Assembly (NCBI GenBank): GCA_963921825.1
Contig: OY997593.1
Coordinates: 70,674,513 to 70,738,512 of the forward strand
Direction of reading: 5' to 3'
Length of the DNA stretch: 64,000 bases
DNA from: Erodium maritimum
Taxonomy: Eukaryota; Streptophyta; Magnoliopsida; Geraniales; Geraniaceae
Each line of letters starts with the position of its first letter. The stretch's first letter is position 1. The notes below the pieces were generated by a model. The model worked only from the letters and a program-made list of their open reading frames with translations, was not told the origin of the DNA and did no database searches. The position numbers and the translations under genes were made by a program. Shown here piece by piece: positions 34,876 through 45,719 of this stretch.

Positions 34876-35900
34876 TTTTTTAGCATATAAATGATAATTT
34901 TATCAGCAGTAAGAAAAGTCATTAGAAACATAGATATGATACAAAAGAGAAGGTAAGACACTGTCAGAACCAATAGGTTTGTCACATAAAACTTATATCT
35001 AATAGACCCGATTATTTCAGGAACAAATATTAAAAGACGATTTTTAAGATGGTTGTTGCTCTTTAGCAATAATTTACGATGGTTTATTTTTTTTATTCGA
35101 CTTGAATATTTTTGTGGTAGATGGTAAGGGGCACTTGAGAGGATAACATAAATCCTGGTTGATTACAAGAAATTGGAGAATTAGGGTGTCGGGCTTGCAC
35201 TAACGTTGGCAGGGCGAGGCGTGTGTCCCCCCACACGCCTCGTTGCTTGGTGATCCGTTCATTGGCTGGCGAGACTGCTTGACATACCTCGCCTCAGTGC
35301 TATTCAGGACAACAGTTTCCCCCGTCGGATTGGGGACGTCTAGATACCTCTTCTTTAGGACCAGGAGATTGGCGATCACCCGTGCGTTCGGGAGGCAAAA
35401 TTTGATAGCACCGTTTCTGGGCTGCCTAGTGACCAGGGTAGGGGATATGGCCTTATAGACATGAAAATTCCTAGGGCGGAAAAACAGAACAAATCCTGGT
35501 TGGGCATGAGATCATGTGTCGCACCCTCCTCGGTTGATCTCATTCTCGGGTGTATGAGGGAGAGGTTGGAAAGAGTGAATGCATGCTTTCGACTCCACGT
35601 TTGTGTTGGTGCAATGGGTAGAAGATCTTGCATTTGAACTGTGGGATTGGATTTCTAATGGGACGGTGTGGCTTCGTACTGGGAGGGCGATAGAGTAAGT
35701 CTCACTCCCTGGCAATACTCCTCGACGAGCTGGAAGTTTGCTTGGAATGGGGTCTGACTAGTCCCCCCGAATCCCAGTCCGGAGGTTGGGATGCTCCGAC
35801 GCCATGAGTGATAGGTCAAAACGTTGGATCACCTCGTGGTTTTTAGGGTCCCTATAGGGACAGCCCGCTCCCTAATGACATATACATCCATAATGTAAGC
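34876..35900. other. Unassigned stretch with a GC-rich hairpin
   Basis: No gene is recognised. A perfect 11-bp stem (35215-35225 and 35232-35242, loop of six) built on CGAGGCGTGTG is the only clear structure. The 35240-35860 part is GC-richer than its surroundings and may be old element sequence. Confidence 0.35.
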
Positions 35901-36880
35901 ATAACTGTCACGCCCCGAATTCAGTATAACCAAACCCGGAACGCGAACGCTGAAGCAAGTAAAACAAAGTCTCAAATAGTTTAATAAACCGCTTTAAAAG
36001 CACTGCTTTTATTAATCAAAACAATAATTTTACAACCGAGTTTTTATAAAAAAAAACGAAAGAACACTAAAACAAGAGTGTACGTCGCTAGACAACCCCG
36101 ACAGCCCGGACTCTCGCTCCCAGCTCTTTAAGCCTCGAGAGATCCTCCTAGTCCGCCTCGCAAACAGTACCTGTAGGAAAAGCAGCAAGGGGTGAGCGTT
36201 TCGCTCACCACCACGGACACCAGACTGACTACGGCATACAATAGAAATACCAGGAACACCGGCAACAAACAAAAACACAGGGGACTACTACCCCAAATCA
36301 CATGTTAAACCCGACTGTCACACAAATCACTGTCAATTTTCCCCCAACCATCCAAGACCCGTGTACGTAAAGGAGACCCCAAATCAGAGACCGAACAACC
36401 ATTCCATTAATCACACTGACGAGGTAAAGCACAACCCTCACACGATCTTATGTGCATTTACTTGTAACTTTCCGCAACCAAACCAGTATTCGCTACTCGT
36501 CCCTACCTCAAAGGCCTGTGGGAAAAGTAGTAAAGGGGATGAGCGTTCCGCTCACCTCCACGGATACCCGTTCGATTATGGCATACTAGTAAAGCATCAA
36601 CAACTTACCAATCTAAACAGGGCAAACAACTACCTCAAAACCTGATACCAAACCGTCACAACTGCTCACGATGTCAATACCTCAAATACTCGCTCACGTA
36701 ATAGAAAGCTCGAATGGGGATCATATTCTCAACTAAGCAAAACACTATTTCTCACCATATCAACACCCCAATTACCCGATCACGTAGGGGAAACCTCAAA
36801 ATGGGGATCATGTTCTCAACTAAGTAAATCACTATTGCTCATAACATCAATACCCCAACTACCCGATCATATAGGGGAAA

Positions 36881-37088
36881 CCTCAAACAACCCACTCACG
36901 GGGGGGAAACCTCAAACCACCCATTCACGTGAGGGAAACCTCAAAAAACCCGTTCACGTGAGGGAAACCTCAAGCCACCCGTTCACGTGAGGGAAACCTC
37001 AAACAACCCGCTCACGTGAGGGAAACCTCAAACCACCCGTTCACGTGAGGGAAACCTCGAACAACCCGTTCATGTAGGGGAAACCTAG
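36881..37088. repeat. Tandem repeat, ~7 units of 29 bp
   Basis: Consensus CCTCAAACCACCCGTTCACG followed by TGAGGGAAA. The central part TTCACGTGAG contains the palindrome TCACGTGA with a CACGTG core. An older ~85-bp doublet with the same 3' part precedes it (about 36715-36880). Confidence 0.9.
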
Positions 37089-37325
37089 TTCGTACTACGC
37101 CGCAGCGCATCAACCCTAACCCCTCTCCGTGGTGAGACCCTCACACAGAGGCGCTGTATCACCACCGTAGGTTATTGATGAGTCTCGAACCCAAGACGTC
37201 ACCCTTTAACACAGAACTTACGACATTTGCAAACAAACACAATCGTGAACAAACTCTCACAATATCAACACACACAATGCACGCAAGATCACAAAGGATC
37301 AACACACATACTGCACAACCACAAG

Positions 37326-37690
37326 CCTCAGCACTTTACCGATCGCGCGCCGGAAGGTACGACATACCTCACGGGGACCACAGCCCTCGACACTTTACCG
37401 ATCGCGCATCGGAAGGTACGACACACCTTACGGGCATAACTCAAGCCTCAGCACTTTACCAATCGCGCGCCGGAAGGTACGACACACCTCACGGGGACCA
37501 CAGCCCTCAACACTTTACCGGTCGCGCATCGGAAGGTACGACACACCTCTCGGGCACAGCTCAAGCCTCAGCACTTTACCAATCACGCGTCGGAAGGTAC
37601 GACACACCTCACGGGGAACATAACCCTCGACACTTTACCGGTCGCGCATCGGAAGGTACGACACACCTCTCGGGCACAACTCATCCAGGT
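37326..37690. repeat. Tandem repeat, six 60-bp units in alternating pairs
   Basis: Each unit holds CACTTTACCNNTCGCGC followed by CGGAAGGTACGACA. Odd and even units differ at fixed places (CTCAGCACT versus CTCGACACT; CACGGGGACC versus CTCGGGCACA), so the true higher-order unit is 120 bp, present three times. Confidence 0.9.
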
Positions 37691-38039
37691 ATCACCAGAA
37701 CAATCACAATCACAACCAAATATCACACAATACTCCGCAATAGCAAAATTAACCTCACGACTAACTACCACTCAGCAAGTCAGTCAACAACCATACAGGT
37801 TCAACACCCCACATGCACTCATGGCCATACCGTGGGACCCTTTATCGATGGCAAGTCGACAGGCGGGCCAATCCTCCACGCCAATCACACAAATCATACG
37901 AATGCTCAACAACTAGCGAAAATAACATAATGACTAGCTACCACTCAACAAGTCAGTCAACAACCATACAGGTTTAACACCCCACAAGCACTCAAGGCCA
38001 CACACAACCACAATCAGTTCATTAACCCTACGACACCAC

Positions 38040-38340
38040 CAAGTGCCACATGCATTTTTATTGTTCGACAGGTTCACTCAACCTACGACACCACCAAGTG
38101 TCACATGCAGTTCTATTATTCGACATATTTACTTATCCTACGACACCAACAGTGTCACATGCATTTCTACTGTTCGACAGGTTTACTTATCCTACGACAC
38201 CAACAGTGTCACATGCATTTCTACTGTTCGACAGGTTTACTTATCCTACGACACCAACAGTGTCACATGCATTTCTACTGTTCGACAGGTTTACTTATCC
38301 TACGACACCAACAGTGTCACACGCATTTCTACTGATAACT
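38040..38340. repeat. Tandem repeat, ~5.5 units of 54 bp
   Basis: Unit contains CCTACGACACCAACAGTGTC then ACATGCATTTCTACTG and TTCGACAGGTTTACTTAT. The last four units are nearly identical, indicating recent expansion. All three plus-strand frames stay open, which produces false protein-like frames. Confidence 0.9.
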
Positions 38341-39798
38341 TTCCCTAGTCAAGGCCGATATCCTGCTACTTTTCCCTACTCGTAACGCTTCCCAAACGTC
38401 CACGCTCAAGCTCCGGCGCGCTCGCGATCACTCGCCTAGCCTCCTCTTTCCGCGGTCGGCGGCACGATCTAACATGATCACAAGTTAGAACACTTTTTAT
38501 ATGCGCAGGCAAAACCGAATTTAATGAAATTGACGCCCAAACGCAACCCCGACAATGCCGATCACTCCCAAACTTCCCAATTACTCGACATTGTCAACAA
38601 TGGGCCCGGAAAGGCCCGATTCGCCCGGCTCGGCGAATCTGCCCGGGATCGGAAAACGCCCTTCCGGGGCTCCGAAAATTCCCGTTTTCGTTTCTACGAT
38701 CCTAAAATAGTTCAAGTGTTCCAACGCAATCGACGTAATCAATTTCCGACGTCCGCGCGATTTAATTCGCGTTTAAAGTTTCTAAATCCGCCATTTCCAA
38801 TTTTCACAAATTAATTCCATAATTTGTTCCGAGTGTGAATTATCAACTTGGGGATCGTCCGAAACAACCCGAACACGAAAAACCCAAGGCCCGAACACGT
38901 GGGCCCCACCCGGACACACTGGCCGTGGGTGGCTGGATCGGTTTGGACCGGTTCACCACTGTTGTGGTCGGTCCTAGCTTCGGCCAGCCACCACCCACGG
39001 TGGCCGGAGCTCCCACGAGCCTCCGGTCACCGGAATCCGTCCATTCTCGCCCCAAAACGTCCCCAACGAACCCTAAACATCAACCCAACCATATTTGAAT
39101 CGTTTAAACTCAAACCCTAAATTTCAAACGTACCAAAATGAGAAAAAATCTGGTTCTCACCGTAGGGAATGACGAGGGGAGCTCGAATACGCAACCGTTG
39201 AGACGATTCGTCGGTCGGAACGTCGGGAAATCACCAAAAATCCTAACTTCCCTTTTTCCCTTTTCTTTTTCTCCTTCTCCTTCTTATCTCTTCTTTCTCT
39301 CCTTCTCTCTTTTTTTCTTCTAAATGGCCGAACACCTCTCCTTCATTTCCTTTTGTTTTGGTTTAAAACAACCAACCACCACTTGTTTGACATGTGTCAT
39401 AAGGGTCCCACAACTTAGAAAAATACCTTGGTAGATATTTTTCAGTCCGATTCGCGAAATTCGGCCGTCTCGGGTCCCGTGCGGGCCCATTTTCCAAGAA
39501 TTTACGAAACTTCGTGTTCTACAGGAAAACGGCCCAACTAAGACCGCTATGACGACGACTAAGCTTTTTGGATCCAAATCGGGCCTCGAACGGACCAAAA
39601 TGTCGCTCGGTTGACTTTTTCGGCAAAAAGTCAACTTTTCCCGAATTGGTCAAAAAGTTGCCCTGAGTCACCCAGAACTCACTTTGGTCGATATCGGGGT
39701 CAATTTTAGGTTCATTTAGGTGTTTGTCCCAAAATTTTAAAATTTTCCGTTTTTCCGCCGATTGACCGGCGTTGACCAGGAGCGGTCCTTACAATAAC

Positions 39799-40600
39799 TC
39801 TAAAAGTCGGACATATTGTAGTTGGACTAAGACTAGGGAAAGGTGTCCTGAGACAAGGATCAATGTTTTTTGTTGGAGGAGTGTCACCAGGTCCTTCCCA
39901 AATATAATGCAAGACGCGGAACATTATCCCAAAAAAATCATTGTATCCAAGTTTTGTCGTTGAGGCAGCCTCAGATTTATATTCTGAGAGTGGAAGGAGC
40001 GTTGTGGAAGGTGAGTCGAAGTGTTTTGTTTGGCTCTTATATTCTACGATGTGGTTTCTTCGGATACATGTGATCAAAGTCAGATGGAGGAATATCGAGA
40101 TGGTCGGCGTGGTTGGATCCCAAGAGACATGGTCACGTTTCTAGTTTTTTCTATGTTCTTTTTTGTTAGGTTTTGGTTGGTTGTGGCTTTTTCGGGCCAA
40201 ATAACTGCACTTTGTTGCAGATTGGTGTGAATCGCTTGCACGTTTGTGTGGACCGATTGTACTTTGGTGTGCCCGTTTTTGTGGCACTTCTGGTGTGCAC
40301 TTTTGGCGTGCACGGTATAGTTGCACGTTCTGGACGCATTTTGTTGTGTTACAGGTTCTGATTAGGGGTCTGTAATATTATGATCTAGCTTGTCTAGAAT
40401 CTGTAATATTTACCGTTGTACTTGTACGATCAACGATTATAAGTTTTGAAGGATCGGTTACAAACCATGTACATCTTAACAAAAGTAACTACAAATAAGT
40501 TTTTGAGAGAAAAAAACATCAGTAACACATTATATTATAATAATGTGACAATTTGAAAATAAGTAAATAAACAAATGAAAGTGTTAGTAGCATCGAGACA
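39799..40600. other. Spacer upstream of the first HKT gene, no gene recognised
   Basis: The 39800-40370 part is G/T-rich on the plus strand and may be retroelement-derived, but has no recognisable tail or protein. The 40380-40600 part is AT-rich and belongs to the HKT upstream region. Confidence 0.35.
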
Positions 40601-40647
40601 TGCCCATCATTTGAAATAAAATAAACAGTAGAATCAGTCCAGAGTCC

Positions 40648-40655
40648 TATAAATA
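40648..40655 (+). promoter_or_regulatory. TATA box of the first HKT gene
   Basis: TATAAATA about 79 bp before the ATG, in the context AGTCCTATAAATACAATC. The aligned position in the second HKT copy reads AGTCCTATCTCCTATCATAC, so this element is lost or never formed there. Confidence 0.7.
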
Positions 40656-40733
40656 CAATCACTTATTTCCCACTCTCCCCATCCCAACAACAAAAGGAAC
40701 TTAAACTCCTTAAGTTTCCTTCAAACACAACTC

Positions 40734-43700
40734 ATGGAGAAATTGCTATCATTCTGCAAAAAATCAAGACAAATATGCAATTCATTTTGGTTCTTCCTCA
40801 GATACTTTTGCCGTTACCTCCTCCTCAGAGCCAACCCTTTGCTCCTCCATGTCTGTTACTTCATCTTCTTCCCTATTCTCGGCTCCATCGTTCTCAGCTC
40901 CTTCAAAACCAGAACCGCCGGTTCCTACAACGCTTCAAGCCTCGACATTTTCTTCACCTCCGTGTCGGCGACGACGGTCTCGAGCATGTCCACCGTCGAG
41001 ATGGAGGTTTTCTCCAACGCCCAGCTCGTCATTCTCACCGTCCTCATGTTCATCGGCGGCGAGGTCTTCACCTCCATGGCCGGTCTCCATTTTCATGCGT
41101 CGAAGCTGCATATTCTCCGTAAGACGGTCGACAAGGTCTTCGACGATCCCGAGGTCCAATTGGGCGAGATGGGTCCCGATTCCGATCATCAAAATCGTGT
41201 CTTTCGGGTGGATCTGAACCGCATTGATAAAACAGAGTCCGAGCTCTTGAACCGCAGCTCCGCCAGGTTCCTCGGCTTCGTCGTGTTGGGTTACCTGCTG
41301 GTGATTCATGTCTTTGGCGTGGCTCTGGTTTGGTCTTACTTCCTTGTCGTTTCGAACGCGAGAGGAGTTCTCGAATCCAAGAGCCTGAAGATATCCACAT
41401 TCTCTGTTTTCACGACGGTCTCGACCTTCGCGAGCTGCGGGTTCACTCCCACCAACGAGAACATGGTCGTTTTCGGACAGAACTCCGGCCTGCTTCTGCT
41501 CCTCGTCCCACAGGTTAGAAGACCAACTAAACTAAAATAAAAAATATAATCAACAGCTAACTATAATTTGTATTCTAACATATATATAAATATAAACACA
41601 AAAAAACTCTTTAAAAAGAGAGATAAAGATATAATCAGATCCGCACCACCCATGTTCTTAAGAGCAAACTAAATGAATACAAAAATAATGATATATTTAG
41701 TATAAATTTTGCTCTCAAGAACAGTTCTTGAGAGTAAACTAAATCAAGTAAAAACGGGAGATCAAACTCATAGTTGAAGATCTAATTATAACTTTATATT
41801 TTAACAGGTTCTACTTGGAAACACTCTATTCCCGACCGGCCTAAGGTTCTGCGTATGGGTTTTGGGGAAGCTCACAAAGAGGATGGAGCCAGAGTATCTA
41901 CTAAAAAACCCGAGTCGGATCAAGTACCATCACTTGCTATCTGGGAGGCACTCGCAGCTTCTGTTGGTCACTGTGTTCGTGTTCATCGCTGGGCAGATGG
42001 TTTTGTTTAGCGCCATGGATTGGGACTCCGACGCATTGAGCGGACTCAACAAGTACCAGAGGATGGTGGCCATGTTTTTCCAGAGCGTGAACTCGAGGCA
42101 CACCGGAGAAACGATCGTCGATATTTCCGTCATTTCTCGAGCTGTGTTGGTGTTGTTCGTCGTCATGATGTGAGTTTACTTCTATCCTCTATTTACTAGC
42201 TAGTAAGACAAACTAACAATGATGACCTTTTTCTCATAGGCGAAACCCTAACAACAAATTTCCTTTGACGTTATGTTTTTTTTATCAGCAAAACAATATT
42301 TTAAATCTCCTTCCTTTCAAAGGTTGAAAAGAAGAGACAAAAGTCTCTAGCTACAGAGATTATACAAATGCCACTCTCCTTTGACTTGTTGTTAACCTTT
42401 ATCTTTTTGTAGTCTACGCCTTATTTGCAAAAAAGAGAATATTATGGGGTTGGTCGTGGGGAAAAAAACTTTAGAAAAGGTGAATGATAACTTTTTGCGA
42501 AAAAAAAAAGTCTTAATAAGGATCGAAATAAAGAGAATTTTCTTCAAAATAAATAATCTCTTCCTTCAAGAAACTCAATAAGTTAGATATTGTATACAAA
42601 TATATAACATAAATGAGATGCATGAACTTTGGGTTTACCATGAAGGTGTTTACTAATCTTTCTAAAGAAAGACTTAATAATGGTTTCTTCTCATAAATCA
42701 TATTGCTTCTAAGATTTTAAAAATCAATTATTTCTGCCACGTGGGATGAATAATGATGAATTATTGACGTTGTTGTTAGTTCTCACGAATAGTACGAGAC
42801 TAATTAAGTCGTTTGTTTTGAATGCATTCCGTTTTATATATAGGGAAGTCTTGCTAGCCAAATCATGAGTATATTTTATTTTAAAATGGTTAGCTGAATA
42901 GGGCATATAATGTTATTTAATTTAAGTACACTTGTGAATTATGTGACCAGCCTGTTTTCAGTCTCTTTATTCTTTACCTTTCAAAAATAGAATAGTGGTG
43001 GCAGAGTTGAATTGCAACGATAATATGACACTCTTTCTAAGATTATAATTAACACATTCGGTTACGTGTTTCCACGTGTAAGTGAGGAGTTCTATATCCG
43101 ATATTTAAGAAGTAACATAAATTTTAATGTACACTCCAAAACTCAGGATTTGATAGACTAATCAGGTCGGGTGGTCAAATATGTTATGAGCTTCTTCTTA
43201 AGTACTATCTTTAATAATATCTATTTATATAGAATATTTTTTTTTTAAAAGAAGGGATAAATCTCTTAAGGCCAGAAGTATTAAGAACCACTATTGTTGT
43301 TTCCTAACGTGGTGGTCCTAAATAGAATGAAGGGGACTTGTGATAGGCTAGTTTTTTGGATCAAATGGAATAAATAATATATATATTATGAATTTCTAGT
43401 CGTGTTTCTCTTTAATAAAACCTTATTATCTCTAATATATTTAATATATAATTTTTTTACGACAAAAGTAAAGAAAAACAAAACGATCATTACGAGTGTT
43501 CTATGGGTTTTTAATAATAAAAGTAATAACTATAAATGGTTGTGTGTATTATATAATTTTTAACCAATAGTGTATTGAAAAAATAAAAAACAAAACAGTT
43601 TGTAAATATGTATTTATATTATTTTTTTAAATGGGATTCTAAATATAATTTTTTTATATTAGTCATGTAGTTACATGTAAAATCTTATTATTAATTGTTT

Positions 43701-44992
43701 TGTTTTTGCAGGTACCTGCCTCCTTATACTTGCTTTCTACCAACAAAAGGTGAAGAATTGGAAGGAGAAAAATGTGATAAGAGATCAGAAAAGGTTGTGG
43801 AGAATCTCATATTCTCACAACTCTCATACATAGCCATCTTTGTCATTCTTGTTTGCATCACAGAGAGAGAAAAGATGGTCCAGGACCCTCTTAATTTCAA
43901 TGTTCTAAACATTGTAGTTGAAGTGATCAGGTACATAAGAGCTCAACATTCAGTCCTTCAACTAAATCTCAGTCTGTCATCTTAACAATACAACAGATGA
44001 AATGGGTTCCTTGTTGACCAAAAAGAGTGTTTTTTTTGTTAAAATATGTGTCCCACGTCGAAAGTGTGAGGATTAATTAACCCTTTGATATATATCTTGA
44101 TATTTCCACCTATCAGTTCGAGTTTTTGGGTCGGATTGGACTTTAACAGTTTTTACCTAAATATTCTATGGATACACATTATCTATCCATAGATTCGGGT
44201 TGGTACGTACGTCAAAACTTACTTATGGATTGATAGTGTTATAAAAATCGGCTCAGGAAGCTGATTAGGCGCTGATTTTAACAACACCGTTAGAATTTTT
44301 ACAATTCAGATGGTTTTAAATGGATTTGATCATTTTAACTAGTATTGTAAAAACCGGGGATTATTCGGAGCCTAAATGGTCTTCACGACCCCCAACCTAT
44401 TTTTATGTTTTTATCTTAAATCTTTATTATATTCATTTTACATATTTATGAGTATCAATATTGAAATAATATTTATCATTAATATATATATTAAATATAT
44501 GCAATTTTTTTAAAGTTAATTGTAAAAGTAATAATCACAGAAAATAAATATTTACCTCTTAAATATTTGTTATTACAATTTTTTTTATATAATATTACTA
44601 ATATTTTGATAGTATTTATTAGATATATATTTATTGATAATTAAAAATAAAAACATACGAATTTGGTTATTTATTGATATTTATTTTTCCACCTCGTGGA
44701 TTGGACAATTGTTTACGTATTTAACCTAACGATCTGCTTACACATAAAATATCATTTCGAGTTTGAAATAACATATTTGGGTTGCAATTGCAGTGCATAC
44801 GGAAACGTAGGATTTACAATGGGGTATAGCTGTGCAAGACAATTAGAACCCGATGGGAAATGTGTGGACAAGATGATTGGATTCGTAGGAAAATGGAGCT
44901 GGCAAGGGAAAGTGATTTTAATTGTGGTCATGATTTTTGGTAGATTAAAGAAATTTAACATGAATGGAGGTAAAGCATGGGTTCTCATGTAG
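40734..44992 (+). CDS. HKT1: HKT1-type sodium transporter, copy 1 (complete)
   Basis: Plasma-membrane Trk/HKT carrier; plant class I members move Na+ and unload it from xylem sap. Exons are 40734-41513, 41808-42169, 43712-43930 and 44794-44992. All introns are GT-AG and the reading frame joins cleanly to give 519 residues. Four pore loops are visible: [13 protein letters not shown] (Ser in the filter), [30 protein letters not shown] and [13 protein letters not shown]. The resulting Ser-Gly-Gly-Gly pattern is that of class I, Na+-selective HKTs. In the second loop the residue before CGF is Ser, where I recall Asn in Arabidopsis HKT1;1. The N-terminus is short and hydrophobic segments start near residue 36. 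Intron 2 (1542 bp) holds a LINE tail near 42280; intron 3 holds a solo TRIM-type LTR. A TATA box lies 79 bp upstream. Family call very secure; I infer it is functional. Confidence 0.96.
41653..41744. repeat. Small hairpin and repeat in HKT copy 1 intron 1
   Basis: TGTTCTTAAGAGCAAA (41653-41668) pairs with TTTGCTCTCAAGAACA (41708-41723), 15 of 16 bases. A third, direct copy of the arm follows at once (41724-41744). It could be a very small foldback element; no duplication is seen. Confidence 0.6.
44049..44148 (+). mobile_element. Solo TRIM-type LTR in HKT copy 1 intron 3
   Basis: TGTCCCACGTCGAAAG... to ...GGACTTTAACA, 100 bp, with the same end (GG.TTGG.CTTTAACA) as the TRIM LTRs at 28301 and 28540. 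No internal region, PBS or second LTR follows, so it is a solo LTR or fragment. No target duplication was found. Confidence 0.55.
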
Positions 44993-45719
44993 ATAACATC
45001 AAACTCTCCCAAGCATAAACATCAATGCGGAGGCGTGAAGTTTGTAAAGAAATGTGCCCAACTTCGGGTTTTACTCAATGAGAATTACCCGAAAAATACC
45101 TTCTAAGTTTTTGTTCGAACGTGGGAATGGTGTAATGTTTTAGGAGGTACATGATGGTTGATAAACATAAAATTTTACCGTCATTTATATGTACAAGAAA
45201 TGACATAAAAGTGTCCTTTTTTAGCGTAGTAAGTAAATCTTTATTAAGAAAGGGTTAGGCATAATATTTGACCGACACGAAACGTTGATCCTGTAGTAAC
45301 AATGGTTGTTTTTTGCCGTAATTTTGATATTCAATAAAGCACGCCAAAAGACTATATTAACAATGACTATTTCAAATGTATGCTTATGGGATCTGATCCT
45401 ATTCTAGTGAAAATGTGTGTAAACCGCTTTGCCCATCCTAACTCAGCCATCACACTTTGCCTGATGTGCACCTTGGTCATGTGGTGAAGGCCTTTCGGAG
45501 AAGGAGGGGAGTATTTCAGGTGGTCTAGGAATTGCAGATGATAAAGCCTTACATAAAGAAGAAATCGAACAATTCAACTCTAGATCAATAGATAGATCGA
45601 TGAAGCCCCATTATTATCGTGAAGGACTTTGCTAAGAGGCCGTAAAGGATTGGAGGGGAATAAGAAGAGCCTAACTATCTAAGTGTAGTATAGATTAGAT
45701 AAAGATATTTGACTTTTTG
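44993..45719. other. Spacer downstream of HKT copy 1
   Basis: Holds the HKT 3' UTR, then a minus-strand LINE-like tail near 45215-45250 (TTTTTTAGCG...AAATCTTTATTAAG). The rest has no recognised gene. Confidence 0.35.

Larger units (their letters stand above)
35906..39793 (+). mobile_element. Solo LTR, TGTCACGCCC family (3.9 kb)
   Basis: Starts TGTCACGCCCCGAATTC and ends GCGGTCCTTACA, flanked by a perfect 5-bp duplication ATAAC (35901-35905 and 39794-39798). There is no second LTR, PBS or coding region. The family palindrome occurs twice, as GTGAGCGTTTCGCTCAC near 36193 and GATGAGCGTTCCGCTCA near 36538. Three tandem arrays (29-, 60- and 54-bp units) account for much of the extra length compared with the 1.3-kb copy at 1218. 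The remainder resembles a long, GC-rich plant Gypsy LTR; I infer Gypsy (Tat/Ogre-like LTR length) without proof. Confidence 0.85.

Noticed and set aside
35215-35242. Rho-independent terminator
   Set aside because: The hairpin has no following T-run and the DNA is plant nuclear, where such terminators do not apply.
36881-38340. CRISPR-like arrays of short direct repeats
   Set aside because: The repeats are contiguous with no unique spacers, lie in a plant retroelement LTR, and have no cas genes nearby.
37175-38385. Open frames of up to 251 codons with repeated peptides over the tandem arrays
   Set aside because: Units of 54 and 60 bp are multiples of three, so frames stay open by arithmetic. 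The frames lie in an LTR and have no coding signature other than repetition.
40775-41400. Long proline/arginine-rich frames overlapping HKT copy 1 exon 1 on both strands (and the same at 56128-56547)
   Set aside because: They are shadows of the GC-rich HKT exon. The true frame has the pore motifs and conserved splice sites.
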